64,000 nucleotides of DNA from Molossus alvarezi (lineage: Eukaryota > Chordata > Mammalia > Chiroptera > Molossidae). Position 1 is the stretch's first letter, and the number at the start of each line of letters is the position of its first letter. The notes under the pieces are model-generated. The model did no database searches and was not told the DNA's origin. It worked only from the letters and a program-made list of their open reading frames with translations. The position numbers and the translations under genes were made by a program. The DNA lies in NCBI GenBank assembly GCA_037176705.1, contig CM073885.1, forward strand, positions 91,131,001 through 91,195,000, read 5' to 3'. This document shows, one piece after another, positions 46,795 through 58,409 of the stretch.

Positions 46795-47030
46795 AGTTAG
46801 AGGCATCTAGCCATGCAATCAGAGAGATCTGTGTTTGAATCCACTTTTACCACTTTCTAGCTGTGTGAATTTGGGCAAGCCACTAGGCTTTAGTTGCCTC
46901 ATCTATAAAAACAGAATAATTAAAAAAACCATGCACAATGTTGTAAGAACTGTGAGGTAATATCTGCAATATACTTACAATGGTAGCTGGCATGTTTCAC
47001 ATCTTCAGTAAGTGCTAGCCATTGTAGCAG
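46795..47030 (+). repeat. MIR SINE fossil
   Basis: 'tgtttgaatccacttttacc', 'agctgtgtgaatttgggcaa', 'gttgcctcatctataaaaac', 'gtaagaactgtgaggtaata' and a tail near 'gtaagtgctagccattg' are a good MIR match in full order. Confidence 0.88.
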
Positions 47031-47525
47031 CCATGAAAATGCACCTCTTGGAGAGCAGACTACAGAGTATCACTACACCCAGCCTCAGCTGCTGGGCTCT
47101 GAGGTGCTTCACCAGGTTTGCCCAGAGGCTGCATTTCCCACAGGCTGCTCCCAGCTGCTGCTGCTGAGTGTGGTGGGGACATGGATGCTCATCCCCTTTT
47201 TGGAGACATGGGGACACTGTGACTGTGTCTCCGGGACACTCGTCACCTTGCTGAGCTTCCCAAGAGCAGCACTGTAATCTAACGTTTTCCCACCACACTT
47301 CTCTTCTTCCTAGTCTCCTTCAAAAGGGTCAGATCTGCATCACTGTCTACGGGCTTCCCAGACTCCTCTACTTCCCTTCCCATGTTCCATCACAGGTGTT
47401 TCTTGTGTGTTTCATCCTGCCTTGCCATTGGTTTCTTGGAGGATCTGGACTAGTACTGATGGCTCTGAGGGTGGTCGGATGAAATCCTGAAACTGGCTTG
47501 CCTACAACTGGTGGGTGAACAGAAT
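47031..47525. other. Higher-G+C unique DNA, unidentified
   Basis: More G+C than anything nearby ('gctcccagctgctgctgctg'). A 97-codon minus-strand open frame (47005-47298) is Cys/Gln rich with no recognised domain. It may be part of the same unit as the broken coding-like stretch to its right. Confidence 0.35.
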
Positions 47526-47526
47526 G

Positions 47527-48167
47527 CTATCCTAGTTGGTAGATGGGGCATGGATAGTCCCTGGCACAAGAAGGCAGCTCAGTGCTAAAGGTTTCACCCA
47601 TAATGATCTGGGAAGTGCAATAACGTAGGAATTTGTCAGATAGGTGAAAACAATGCCAATAAAAGAGCTGGTTATTGCTAAATTGTATAGATGGTGGCTC
47701 TGGCTGATGCAGAATCAGTGTTACAGCCAATCACTGAGGTCTTAGTTACAGGATGTGCAACCAGTGACTGGGAAAATTGATTCTTCTCCATGCCAGTTAG
47801 AAAGTAGATCAGAAATAGCTTGCATACCCTGGTTGCCTCTAGTATATATTAAATCTTCTGCTTCTGTGACAGTAGGGTCCAAAGAGATCTGAACTGTGTG
47901 AATATCATGCAGAATGTCACAGGGATCCATTTCAACAATAACATTAGGCTGACTGGCAGAATGAGCAAGAGGTCACTAAGTGCTGGAGAATTTGGCAAGA
48001 CACCTATACTCTGAGGGTGAGAGATAGGCTGTAGGAAGTTTCAGGGATCTGCCGCTTGCATGAAATTCATGGCCATACTGATCAGAAGTATACTGAGATG
48101 TCTCCTCTGAAATAAAAGATACATTGTGGCCTCTTGCGTCTTTTACAATGAAAAAAGGAAGCAGCAC
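47527..48167 (-). pseudogene. Broken coding-like stretch, unidentified (pseudogene or ERV relic?)
   Basis: On the minus strand, 48167 to 47742 is one frame of about 142 codons broken only by two adjacent stops (tag, tga at about 47973-47978). Its composition is ordinary for a protein: FFIVKDARGHNVSFISEE, SDQYGHEFHASGRSLKLP and MDPCDILHDIHTVQISLD are readable segments. A frameshift leads into a second frame, 47730-47527 (DKFLRYCTSQIIMGETF and further). No intron signals, poly-A tail or target duplication are seen. I do not recognise the product. A processed pseudogene, an old endogenous-retrovirus internal fragment and a chance frame in an unknown repeat are all possible. Confidence 0.35.
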
Positions 48168-48487
48168 CTGGTAGGTCTTTTTTGACTTCTAGATGCGGCA
48201 CAGTCCACCCTTAGGAATACTGCTTTAGTTCAATAGTGGGGGACATGGAAGGCCGCCAGCTTTAAGTGGAGCTGGGATGAGACAGTAGCTCCGCAGAAGT
48301 CCCAGGCCGCAGTGCTTCAGCCTAGCCACTTGGGCCGTACGATGCAGCTGACTAAGGTGTTGGAGGTATCAGTAGTGGGAAAGAAGCAGTATAGAGATTA
48401 TGGCAAGGCCCAGTGGGAGAATTCAGTGTGGGTTCCTGGAACAAGGGCATACCATCTGTGACGGACAAACACTTTGAGAAATAGCAA
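48168..48487. other. Unidentified DNA between the coding-like stretch and an L1
   Basis: Richer in G+C than average. It may be a more decayed part of the same unit: the minus strand reads partly open but with stops. Confidence 0.3.
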
Positions 48488-49069
48488 TGGAACTGCTATG
48501 TAACCCGCTGATCCCACTTCTAGGAATAGATCCTAAGAATCCCTAAACACCAACCAGGAAGAATGTATGTACCCCTATGTTCATAGCAGCACTATTTACA
48601 ATTGCTAAGATCTAGTGCCCAGCAGTAGATGAGTGGATAAAAATGCTGTGGTTCATTTACACAGTGGAATACTATGCAGCAATAAAAAATAAGGATCTAT
48701 TATCCTTTGAGACAGCATGAAGGGACCTGGAGATTATTATGTTAAGTGAAATAAGTCAGTCTGAGAAAAACAAATATCACATGATCTCACCTATATGTGG
48801 AATCTAATGCACAAAATAAACTCATAAACCGAATAGGTCCAGAGACATGGAAACATGGAAAGGATGGACAGATTTCAGAAGGAAGAGGGGTTGAGGAGTG
48901 CCAAGAGATGAACCAAATAATTTATATGCATATATGCATTACCCATGGACACACACAGTAGAGTGGTGAAGGCCTGGGATGAATGGGAGCCTGGTGGAGG
49001 GTGGCAATGGGAGATAGGGAAGGGGGGACTCTGTAATACTCTCAACAATAAAGATAATAAAGAAAAACA
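48488..49069 (+). mobile_element. 5'-truncated L1 3' end
   Basis: Sense landmarks in order: 'gatcccacttctaggaatag', 'tgttcatagcagcactattt', 'gtggaatactatgcagcaat', 'gtgaaataagtcagtctgag', 'atatgtggaatctaatgcac', a GGGG-rich 3' UTR, then 'actctcaacaataaagataa' and A-rich tail. Flanks 'agaaatagcaat' and 'agaaaaacaatag' suggest a diverged duplication. Confidence 0.92.
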
Positions 49070-49469
49070 ATAGCTCTTGACATGTTATTGGGCCCTGGTT
49101 GAAATAGAATGATAGACTTTGGAGCAAATACCAAGTGACCGTGCATCCGGTAATACACATTGCAAGCTAGATTTTGTCAGCACTGCTAAGTCAAGGCCAG
49201 AAGGATTCAGCAGCAGCCCATGCTAAGATAGAAATGGAACATTGGGACCGAGCCTAAGACGGATCAGATGTAGAAGTAAGCTCATCAGGAAGTAGCCATG
49301 ACCCTGCGTGACTCCCATAACTGCACCAGTGTTTTCTTACCTATATGGGGTCTCTTGCAAACAACTAAAGGAGTAGGAAAGGACATGAACTTGGCACAGT
49401 GTAGGAGCTTAGTAGGTAGTAAGTGAATGCAAATTATTGGTTAAGCCTCTGCTTTTCTGTAGGTCTATA
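49070..49469. other. Unique DNA, no gene seen
   Basis: No recognisable element, apart from a possible MIR-like edge near 49400. Confidence 0.35.
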
Positions 49470-49610
49470 ATGATTATTCCTATTCTGTGGATGCGGTAAC
49501 TGAGGCCAAGTGAATGAAGTAAAATCATTACCTGTAGGTAATGAATACGGGGACTGGAAAGCAGATGTCTACCTCGTGCTGTGGCGTGCTTTCCATGACA
49601 CCCTCCTGCC
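49470..49610 (-). repeat. MIR SINE fossil
   Basis: 'gatgcggtaactgaggccaa' and 'gggactggaaagcagatgtc' match the antisense MIR order (gaggaaactgaggc ... gacccaggtctg). Confidence 0.6.
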
Positions 49611-50249
49611 TCCACGTTTACCACAGGATGCTGCCTTCATTTTGGGAAGGGAAATCAGGTTCATTATTAGAAATTAAATTACAACACAGTTAATGTTCCA
49701 CATTTAAAATGCTGTGCCCCATTTGCTAACCTAAAAACTGGTATCCACATATGTTGAGTCACTTTTTTCAATTACTTGCAAAAATGGTAGAGATTGGGAG
49801 GAGCTGTGAATTTATGCATACTAATGAAACCTTAAAATAAAACGTTTCCATGTGCAACTTCCAGTCTTGTTGGATAACTTTACTTGATTGAAAATTACTT
49901 GAGAAAGATGAAATCATAAATTACCTTAAATTTGCTGAAAGCCTGTGAACCACCTATATTAGGTGTGAAGCTGATGCAGTTTCATCTTGAATGGAAATAA
50001 GTTGAGAAAACAACATGGCTAACATTTCAGATGTATCTTCAGAAGGAATGTTGACAATATTAGCTCCGCTGGGTCCAATACTGGGCAACATTGCAAATGC
50101 ATTTCCACTATCAATATAGCTGCTTAAAGTTCCATTTAGAACTCACACTTTCCACTGGTTCTCCTCATATTTCTTATTGTACGTATTCACTCTTTATCTG
50201 CTACTGCTGACTCATTCTTTCGTGTATTCCTTCATCCAACAAACCTTTA
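49611..50249. other. Unique DNA, no gene seen
   Basis: No recognised repeat. Confidence 0.4.
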
Positions 50250-50365
50250 GCTGATGGAGGTTTAGTAACTTCTTCAGTGTCACACAGCTGGTGTGTAGAG
50301 GATTTGAGATTCAGACCAGGAAGTATGATTCTAGAGCCCATGCTTTCAACCACGGTGTTGTTTCT
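50250..50365 (-). repeat. MIR SINE fossil
   Basis: 'gtaacttcttcagtgtcaca', 'cagctggtgtgtagaggatt' and 'gagattcagaccaggaagta' with 'agagcccatgctttcaacca' are a clear antisense MIR series. Confidence 0.8.
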
Positions 50366-51589
50366 CACCCGGTTTACAGTGCATCACTCCATGTCTCTGG
50401 TTTAAGATTACTGGTCTATTTCTGAGGGAAACATCGATGAAATCCCATCAGGAAAACGAAACATGGAAGCAAAGGGTGGAAAGTCTTTGAGGGCCTGGTA
50501 CCTATTTTTGTAGGCTGGTAGCAACTTTTCTTGGGCCTCAGAAAACCATTTATTATTATTTTTAATTTGTTTATTTTATCATAGAGCACTTGGGAAGGAC
50601 ATGAGAAGTGTGTCTGTGTCAGCTGCTGTAGAGTTTGGCGTTATAGATTGGATAAAAAGTATTAAGGGCCCTCTGTATGTGACTTAGCAATAGTAACAGA
50701 ATTTAAATGAAAATATAAATAGACATGGTTAATTTGATATGCGGCAAGGTTATTTTTGGGAAAGTTGTAAAAATAATGCATTTGGGGTTGTACTTGTAAG
50801 ACCTTTTTGTTATCCATAAAATTTAGCTAATGATAAGCTCGTAAGAATTATTCAGGAATGTAGATAGTTCTCAGCTATATGCTCTGCAGAAAAACTGGAC
50901 AAATAGACCAATACTCAACACAGTCACTGAAGCTGACTGGGGATACCTACCTGGTGACACCCCAGTATGATTTTGGAAATGTGTCTCTGTCCCCTTAAGG
51001 TCACTGTAGTTTGATCAAAAAAGTATTTTTATATATGTGATTTGTATTTATAGCAGTGCCTTATATATTAGAAATTAAAATCATCAGATTGATTGAGCTA
51101 ACAGAGACCCTAGAGTGCATGAAATTAAAAATAACTGGAAACTTTTTTCTTTACTATTAAAGGCAGAAGTAATCCCATAGTCCAAGGCAATAAGAAGATT
51201 TTCCTGTTTTCTGATTACTCTATTGGGTGTGCTTGTCACCTATACCATCATTTGAAATTCATTCAGTAAACCGAGTTTGCTAAAATAAAAGAGAAACAAA
51301 AAGTCTGTCACCGTTTGGCCATCCTGGATAGGAATCCTATGATTATTTCCAACCGGTCCTGGGGTTTTGTTTCCCAGTTGTGCGCCCTCATGCCCATCTG
51401 CTTTCATGGCACCGTGACAACTCACACTCTTGTTAGAGCCCCCACTTGCTTAACTAAACAGGGGTTTCTTGTCAGTGTTCAAATAAAGAAAACTTTTCTC
51501 CTGAGCTGTGATCCATTAAATTGCACCCTCCATTCAGTGTACTTAATAACAATACAGCTCCTGTAAGCTCATCCATAATTCAATTCATC
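50366..51589. other. Unique DNA, no gene seen
   Basis: An AT-rich stretch; the open frames at 51240-51566 lie on opposite strands and show no motif. Confidence 0.4.
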
Positions 51590-52484
51590 AACAAGACCAC
51601 TTTCCCTTTCAATAACCTTTCATTTTAGGATTGATTTCTATTTACAGAAAAGTTGTGAAAACAGTTCAGAGAGTTCCCACATACCTCACACCCACTGTAC
51701 ACCATTATTAGCATCTTACATTAGTATGGCATTTGAAACAATTAATACACCAATATTAATATATCAGTGCTAACTAAAGTATGCACGTTATACAGATTGA
51801 CTTACATTTTACCTAATACCCTTCCCCCGCCCCCCCAAGACCCTTACATTTGGTTATTATATCTTCTTGGACTCCTGTGGACTTTGTTTCTCAGACATTC
51901 TTTGTTTTTGACCTTGATAGCTTTGAGGAGTGCTGGTGAGGTATATTGTAGAATGTCACTTAGATGAAACTTGTCTGATGATTTGACTGTGATTAATCTG
52001 GAGTTATAAGCTTTTAGAAGGGAGACCATAGACGTAAAGTGCCTTTGCATCATAAAGTATCAAGGGTACATACTATCAACATGATTTATTACTGTTGATG
52101 TTGGCCTTGATGACCTGGATGAGATAGTGTTGGTCAGGTTTCTCCACTGAATAGTTACTTAAAATAAAACCCTGTTTGTTTTATATTCTGTATTCTGTGG
52201 AAGAAAGTCATAATGAGAAATGTGCAATTGAGAAGTGGAGAGTTATCCTCCACCTCTTTGAGGATGAAGGGCCTACATCATGCGATCAGAATCTTTCACA
52301 TGGGAGATACTTGTCTCATCTCTTTCATTTATTCGTTTACATATCAGACTGTACTTGTGAATATTTGCTTTATATATTGGACTATAATCCAATGCTATTT
52401 CATTTATTTTGTTCAAGTCATGCCAGTTTTGGCCACTGATAATTATTTTAGTTGGCTCTATGTCCTTTTGACATACCTCATCAT

Positions 52485-52516
<32 letters not shown>

Positions 52517-53400
52517 TGTGTGTGTGTATTTTAGCATTTCTTTACTCTCTGGCAGCACACTCTACTTGAGCCTTGCTTTGTATATTTCCTGCCCAGCCCT
52601 AGAATCAGACATTTTTCAAAGTAACTGTGGTTTATTTTATTGGAGAATGGTATTAGAAACCAAGATCTGGGTGCCAGTTATACTCATTGCTACTGGGGTG
52701 TCTGTCATTGCTTTCAGACACTTTGCAACCTATCTTCATTTGTATCTATATTAAGTTTAAACTGATGTCTCCAACTCTAATCCATTACCACATAAATCAT
52801 TCTAGCTTTTTCTTGTTTGCCTATAACTTCCCATTCCAATACGGAGAAACCTGACTCCCACTGACACTCAATTATTCAGTTCCAGTATACATGTATAGGG
52901 GTTTCATAATTGTTAGCCTTTGCCAACTTTATGATCTAGGGTATAGGCAGTTTCTTTGGCTTTTAGTCTTATATGGTCCACGCATTTCCAGTTAGTTAGG
53001 TAAACACATTTCCTTTACTTCCTTCAGTGAGATTATTTCAAATATTTGTAATATAGGTAGACATTTTTGGTCACTATTTACTTACGTTCATCTTGTGATG
53101 CTCTGACTTCCTAAATGTTTTGTTTTAAATTTCATACATTAAAGTTCTCTCTCTCTCTGTATTGCAAAGTTCTGTGGGTTTGACAGATTCACAGTGTCAT
53201 ACATGCCCCATTACAGTATTATACAGAATATATTTTTTGCCCTACAATTCCTCTGTGCTTCACCTATTCAACTGTCCTCCATCTCACAAGACTACTTTTC
53301 AAATTACACTTTTCTCTATCCTACTATCATTTTTCTCTTGAAATATTTTACATAGAAAGATGCTCTACATTCCAATTTTTGTTATTATTTTGTGGTTGGT
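51590..53400 (-). mobile_element. Old L1 (L1M-class) untranslated region, long
   Basis: Many antisense UTR landmarks of ancient L1: 'cagttcagagagttcccaca', 'gctttgaggagtgctggtga', 'gtcaggtttctccactgaat', 'aaaccaagatctgggtgcca', 'ttgctactggggtgtctgtc' and 'agtgtcatacatgccccatt'. Spacing is close to what I recall for the consensus. Strand is my best reading; subfamily not assigned. A (TG)n tract interrupts at 52485-52527. Confidence 0.65.
52485..52527. repeat. (TG)n microsatellite
   Basis: About 43 bp of TG with one TGGG interruption. Confidence 0.95.
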
Positions 53401-54479
53401 AGTATAAAAGATTGTTTATATATGTGTATATATGTACATATGTGTGTTTGTGTGTGTATCACTATCCATTTCCTTGTTTTTTGATTATGCAAATATATAT
53501 GTATATTTTTATGTAAAAATCAACTAACTTTGGGTTCTGGATTGCACTAATGAGAAGCTAAAAGATACTTACTTTGTAATATATAACCAGACCATCCTCT
53601 TATATTATTTTCATTTTGATGTCATAGGGTATATTAGGCTGCATTGCACTATCCCATTCAACTTCTCTTTATTATAACCTCACAAATTGAGAGAAATCAA
53701 TCACCCTATATGAGCAAATGGTTATTGCTAGATGTTTGATAGGTGGCTGTTAGCTAAAAATTCAGAGTAGGTGAAAGAACAAAGCTTATTAGTTTGTACA
53801 GAAACCTAGGTCAAATTTTCTTTATATTCTAATTTGGATTTACAGATACAACTTTTGAAACTGAGTCTCTTTTATTTATGTATTTACTTAATTTTTTGCA
53901 CTCATTTTTTTTTTTTTTTTTTTTAGTGATGTCAGGAAATATGTCTGTTTACTGTAGAACAAGTGTGGTTTCCTTAAAACATTTTAATGGCATGCAAAAG
54001 TTCGTGTTTATAACGCATTAGGGTCTATTTAGGTAGGAGTTCTGTGTTTCAGAGGATGCGTATGCAGCACAAACAGTGAACAATTGGGAGCACTCGCTGA
54101 TAATGCTATGATCCTTTTTGGCAGTCCATTTACGTAGTTCTGGCAGAAGTGTAGTGATGCATTAGTCATTTTCACAGAGAAGATACTGGTCCAAGCCAGT
54201 CTCTTATTTGGGGTGCCATCTGCACCTTTTTTTGTCAGTAAATTCAAAAAGAAAAGTTATCCATTGATGGATACTATTTCTACTTTATACTCATTGTTTG
54301 AGGCAAACTGTACCATTTTTAGAGTATAATAAATACTATGCATAACTAAAATTGCTTCTGGGCATCTTTTATTAACTAGAATACCTGTCTCAAAATTGTT
54401 CCAGTAAATGTTAACACTTCCATTTAATTTAAACTGTTCCCCATGTACTATCTTCAGAGCTCTTGGTTAAGCATAAGAG
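53401..54479. other. Unique DNA with TA/TG tract and poly-T
   Basis: Imperfect TA/TG near 53415-53460 and a T run near 53907-53924. The CpG-bearing block 54000-54250 is unassigned. Confidence 0.4.
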
Positions 54480-54595
54480 GAGACAGTGAGTTCTACTTTG
54501 TGTTTCATCAATCATGGAGCAACTCACTCAACCCTCATATTTTCAATTTCTTCATCTGTAATAAGGATACTTGGTATTTGAAAAGTTGGGCTGTA
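54480..54595 (+). repeat. Probable MIR SINE fossil
   Basis: 'agcaactcactcaaccctca' followed by 'caatttcttcatctgtaata' and 'aggatactt' fits the MIR middle block, but divergence is high. Confidence 0.5.
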
Positions 54596-55137
54596 TTTCT
54601 GTCAAGGTTACCAACATTTAAAGTTAATATAAACTTAAAGGTTGGTGATAACATTATGGAGGCAGGCTTTTCAGTTTGCTGATCATTTTAACTAAATGTC
54701 TAGGGTAATAATACAAATTATGCACAGCTTGTAAAGTTTTTGAAGAGAGAGGTCATATTTTACTCATACTTTGAACAGATTAAACACTCAATAGATATCT
54801 GTTGTGCTGAATTTAAGCACAGATGGACTTGCTATAATTACTTAAAAGATATTTCTGAGATTGTCAAGGAGAAGAGTTAATAAACATGAACTGGTGTAAA
54901 ATAAGGTTTAGAAGAATGGATTCTCACCACTGCTATTTTGGAGGAGCAGGAAGAGGAGACTCTTACTTATTCCTGGATTACTTTGAGAAATTTTGTGGTT
55001 CTATTGCATTGGTTAGAGGTCATAATGAAAGGAGTTATTCAGAATAATGAATGTCATTTAAGTGACTACTATATAAATATAGTTGAATTTTCTAAACTAT
55101 ATTAGTAACTAAGGAGAAATTGAATTTACTAACAATA
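54596..55137. other. Unique DNA, no gene seen
   Basis: No recognised repeat or frame. Confidence 0.4.
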
Positions 55138-55310
55138 GGTAACATCTATTGAAAGACTGCTCTGTACAAAGTACATTACACATTTTACCTCTACTGTGTT
55201 ACTCAATCCCTAGATAGCCCTTTGAAATATTTTCTTATTCCCATTTTCCCAATGGGCACACCAAGGCCTGATATATCTTCGTACAATTATGCACCTTACA
55301 GTGGATAGCT
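55138..55310 (-). repeat. MIR SINE fossil
   Basis: 'gtacattacacattttacct', 'gccctttgaaatattttctt' and 'cccattttcccaatgggcac' correspond to the antisense MIR end, the paired 'attatccccattttacagat' block and beyond. Confidence 0.65.
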
Positions 55311-55485
55311 TTAAGATATACATCTTATTTGTATTACACTTCCTTTTGTATAAAGTGGCTTATTAATATTTTATTCTCCAGATCTACTAGTGAAAGGCCA
55401 GATGTTTTGCCAATGATAAAGAATAGATGAAATATTGAGAAATGATAATAACCTGTTAACTAACTATAATTGACAGAATAGCTTC

Positions 55486-55598
55486 ATATATATATATAGA
55501 TATATATATATATTTTTTTTTTTAAAGAGAGAGGATTGAACTCACAACCTTTAGTATATGGGATGATGATCCAACCAACCAAGCCAGCTGGCTAGGGC
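55486..55598 (-). mobile_element. (TA)n tract fused to a short bat SINE remnant
   Basis: (TA)n at 55486-55512, T run, then 'ttgaactcacaacctttagt' and the antisense head 'ggctagggc' with 'ccaaccaaccaagccagctg'. About 85 bp of SINE remains, with the body deleted. Confidence 0.75.
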
Positions 55599-55659
55599 TC
55601 TTTAACATTTTAGCTCACAATGGCATGGCATTTTTAATCTTGTATTTGTGATCTAGCAC

Positions 55660-55812
55660 TGAGAAAAACCAAAGAACTTATATGCATATATGCATAACAA
55701 ATGGACACAGAGATTAGTGTGGTGGGGGGGTTGAGGTAGTGAGGAGGAGGGATCAGTGGGGGAAAAAGGGGTAACATCTATAATACTTTCAACCATAAAG
55801 ATAAATTTTTTA
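55660..55812 (+). mobile_element. Very short 5'-truncated L1 3' UTR
   Basis: 'cttatatgcatatatgcata', 'ggtggggggttgaggtagtg' and 'ataatactttcaaccataaa' are the same 3'-UTR blocks as the L1 at 48900-49060, followed by an A-rich tail. Confidence 0.8.
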
Positions 55813-56205
55813 AAAAGATCACCTTATGATTACTTGTGATTTCTCTAGGTATCCCAACTGGCCAACTGCCTTCTCTAGTCCCTAAAATAAATTTTTGAGA
55901 AAGAAATTTATTAGATCTGGTTGTCCAAATGCTTAGTGAGTAGTTGTTTCTGTCACCACCTGTTTAAGCAGCAACTCCTCTAGGCTGTGCAAATAATGAC
56001 CCAGAACACCCTGGATTTAGTATGAAATCTCCAAATGGATTCATTTTGTACATTCTGTTAATTCATTTTAGTATGTTTCAATACAGTTGGTTTTGTAAAT
56101 GGCAAATAGTATATTGTTGGGTAGGCCGTTGACCAATGTGGTTTTTCTTCTATTCAGTTGATGCAAAGTTATTGGTTATCTATTGAAGGCAGATTCATTT
56201 AAAGA
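55813..56205. other. Unique DNA, no gene seen
   Basis: No recognised element. Confidence 0.4.
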
Positions 56206-57100
56206 AAATAACAAAATGAACATATGGGTGCATATATTATTTTGAATTAGTATTTTGGGTTTCTTTGGATATATACCCAGAAGTGGAATCATGGGGTCAT
56301 GAGGCAGTTCCATTTTTAATTTTTTATTTTAATTTTTTGAGGAAAAAATTAACAGCCATACTGTTTACACAGTGGCTGCACCAGTCTGCATTCTCTCCAA
56401 CAGTGCTCAAGGGTCCCTTTCTCCATGTCCTTGCCAACACTTGTCATTTATGGACTTATTGATAATAGCCATTCTGACAGATGTGAGGTGATATCTCTTT
56501 GTGGTTTTAATTTGCATGTCTCTGATGATTAGTAAAAGTTCCTCATTATTTACAATAGCAGGGATATGGAAGCAACCTGAGTGCTCATTTATAGATGAGT
56601 GGATAAAAAAGCAGTGGTACATATATGTGATGGAATATTACTCAGCCATGAGAGAATAAAATCTTACCTTTTGTGACAGCATGGATGGACTTAGAAGGTA
56701 TTATGATCAGTGAAATAAGTCAGTCAGAGAAAGATAAATACCATATGTTTTCACTTATATGTGGAATCTAAAGAAAAAAATAAATAAAATTGAAATAGAT
56801 TCATAGATACGGAGAGTGGACTGGTGGTTGACTGAGGGAGGGGGTTTGGGAGACTATGAAAGAGGTGAAGGGATTAAAAAGAACAAATTGGTATTTACAA
56901 AATAATAATGGGGATGTAAAGTACATAATAGGAAATGCAATTAATAATATTGTGATAACTATGTGTCCGGTGGGTACAGGAAATAATGGGGGGAACACTT
57001 TGTAAAGTTTATGATTGTTTAACCACTAAGCAGACAACTGAAACCAGTATAAAATAATATTGAAAGTAAGCTGTAAATAAAAAATAAAATAAAAACACAA
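56206..57100 (+). mobile_element. L1 with 5' inversion (twin priming)
   Basis: 56541-57100 is a plus-strand L1 3' end ('catggatggacttagaaggt', 'agtgaaataagtcagtcaga', 'gggatgtaaagtacataata', A-rich end). 56206-56540 is the adjacent upstream L1 segment in the opposite orientation ('ggatatatacccagaagtgg', 'gtggctgcaccagtctgcat'). In L1 coordinates the two pieces meet at 'atgttcat / cattatttacaatag', missing only about 7 nt. Confidence 0.9.
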
Positions 57101-57812
57101 AAGAAAGCTACAAAAAGAAAAAACAATGAAACAAAACTGGGTGAATAAAAGTAAAATAAGTTCTACTTAACACATGCCTTTTCAAAACTTGTATTTTTGA
57201 TACATATTTCTAAATTGGATTTTCATTGTATACTCTACTATAAAATACTAGAAAAAGTTCTCCCAACACAATTTTGTTTTGATTGAAAAAGAGTCCAAGA
57301 CTTTGAGAAGGTTTTGGAGAAGGTCATCATCAAAGGACAAATGACAATAACTACTACTGTTTCTTCTTCTGAAAATGAGGTTTATAGGAGTGAAAATGCC
57401 TTGATGCCTTCCAAATTAGACTGTATCTTGGGTAACTATAGTATGGGTGTTAAAAAATACCCCATGTGTAATCATATTTCTAAGATAGATGTATATATCT
57501 ATAGTTATAGATATAGATATCATATGGATAATAGCTATCTAACTATAGATAAATTGTAGAAGGCTCTGACTGATCCTAGAGACATGTGTCACTTAGGGCT
57601 ACTTACCCCTTATTAAATCAGAGGCAAGTATTTCCTCCTTGAAAAATATCCTGGTACCCTCCTTTCCAGGCCTAGTAATACGAGTAAATAGTTGCTATGG
57701 AACTGAAGTTTGCTCTTTCATTCTGTCATGGACTCTGTCTCAAGTGGATTTCATGTTGTTCAGAACCATGTGCCAGTGTATATAGGTATGCTTTATTATT
57801 AGTTCTTAAATT
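57101..57812. other. Unique DNA with a TATC/TAGA-type simple repeat
   Basis: 57484-57556 is an imperfect mix of 'tatag', 'tagata' and 'ctatag' units that can pair with itself. No gene seen. Confidence 0.5.
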
Positions 57813-58378
57813 TTTGTTTCAGTTATAGTTGACATACAATATTATATTAGTTTCAAGTATGTGACACTGTGATTAGACATTTATCTAACATACAAGGTGA
57901 TCACTCAAGTTAGTCTAGTACCCATCTGACACCATACATAATTATTACAATGTTATTGACTATATTCCTGTGCTCTGTGGCACATCCCTGTTACTGTTTT
58001 TATAACTGACAATTTGTACCATCTTATTCCCTCCCCCCCTTTGCACCCAGCCTCCCAACCTCCCTCCCATGCGGCAATCATGAGAATATTCTCTGTATCT
58101 ATGAGTTTGTTTCTGTTTCATTTGTTTATTTCGGTTTTTAGATTCCACATGTAAGTGAAATCATGTGGTATTTGTCTTTCTTTGTCTGACTTATTTTATT
58201 TAGCATAATATCCTCTAGGTCCATCATTGTCACAAATGACAAGATTTCACTCATTCGTGTGATTAAGCAATATTTCATTGTGTGCATGTATTACTTCTTT
58301 TTCCATTTATCTATCAATGGACACTTAGGTTGCTTCCATATTTTGCTATTGTAAATAATGTTGCAATGAGCACAGGTA

Positions 58379-58409
<31 letters not shown>

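Noticed and set aside
54029..54247. 72-codon minus-strand frame in a CpG-bearing block
   Set aside because: No motif, acceptor or donor at its edges; more likely noncoding.
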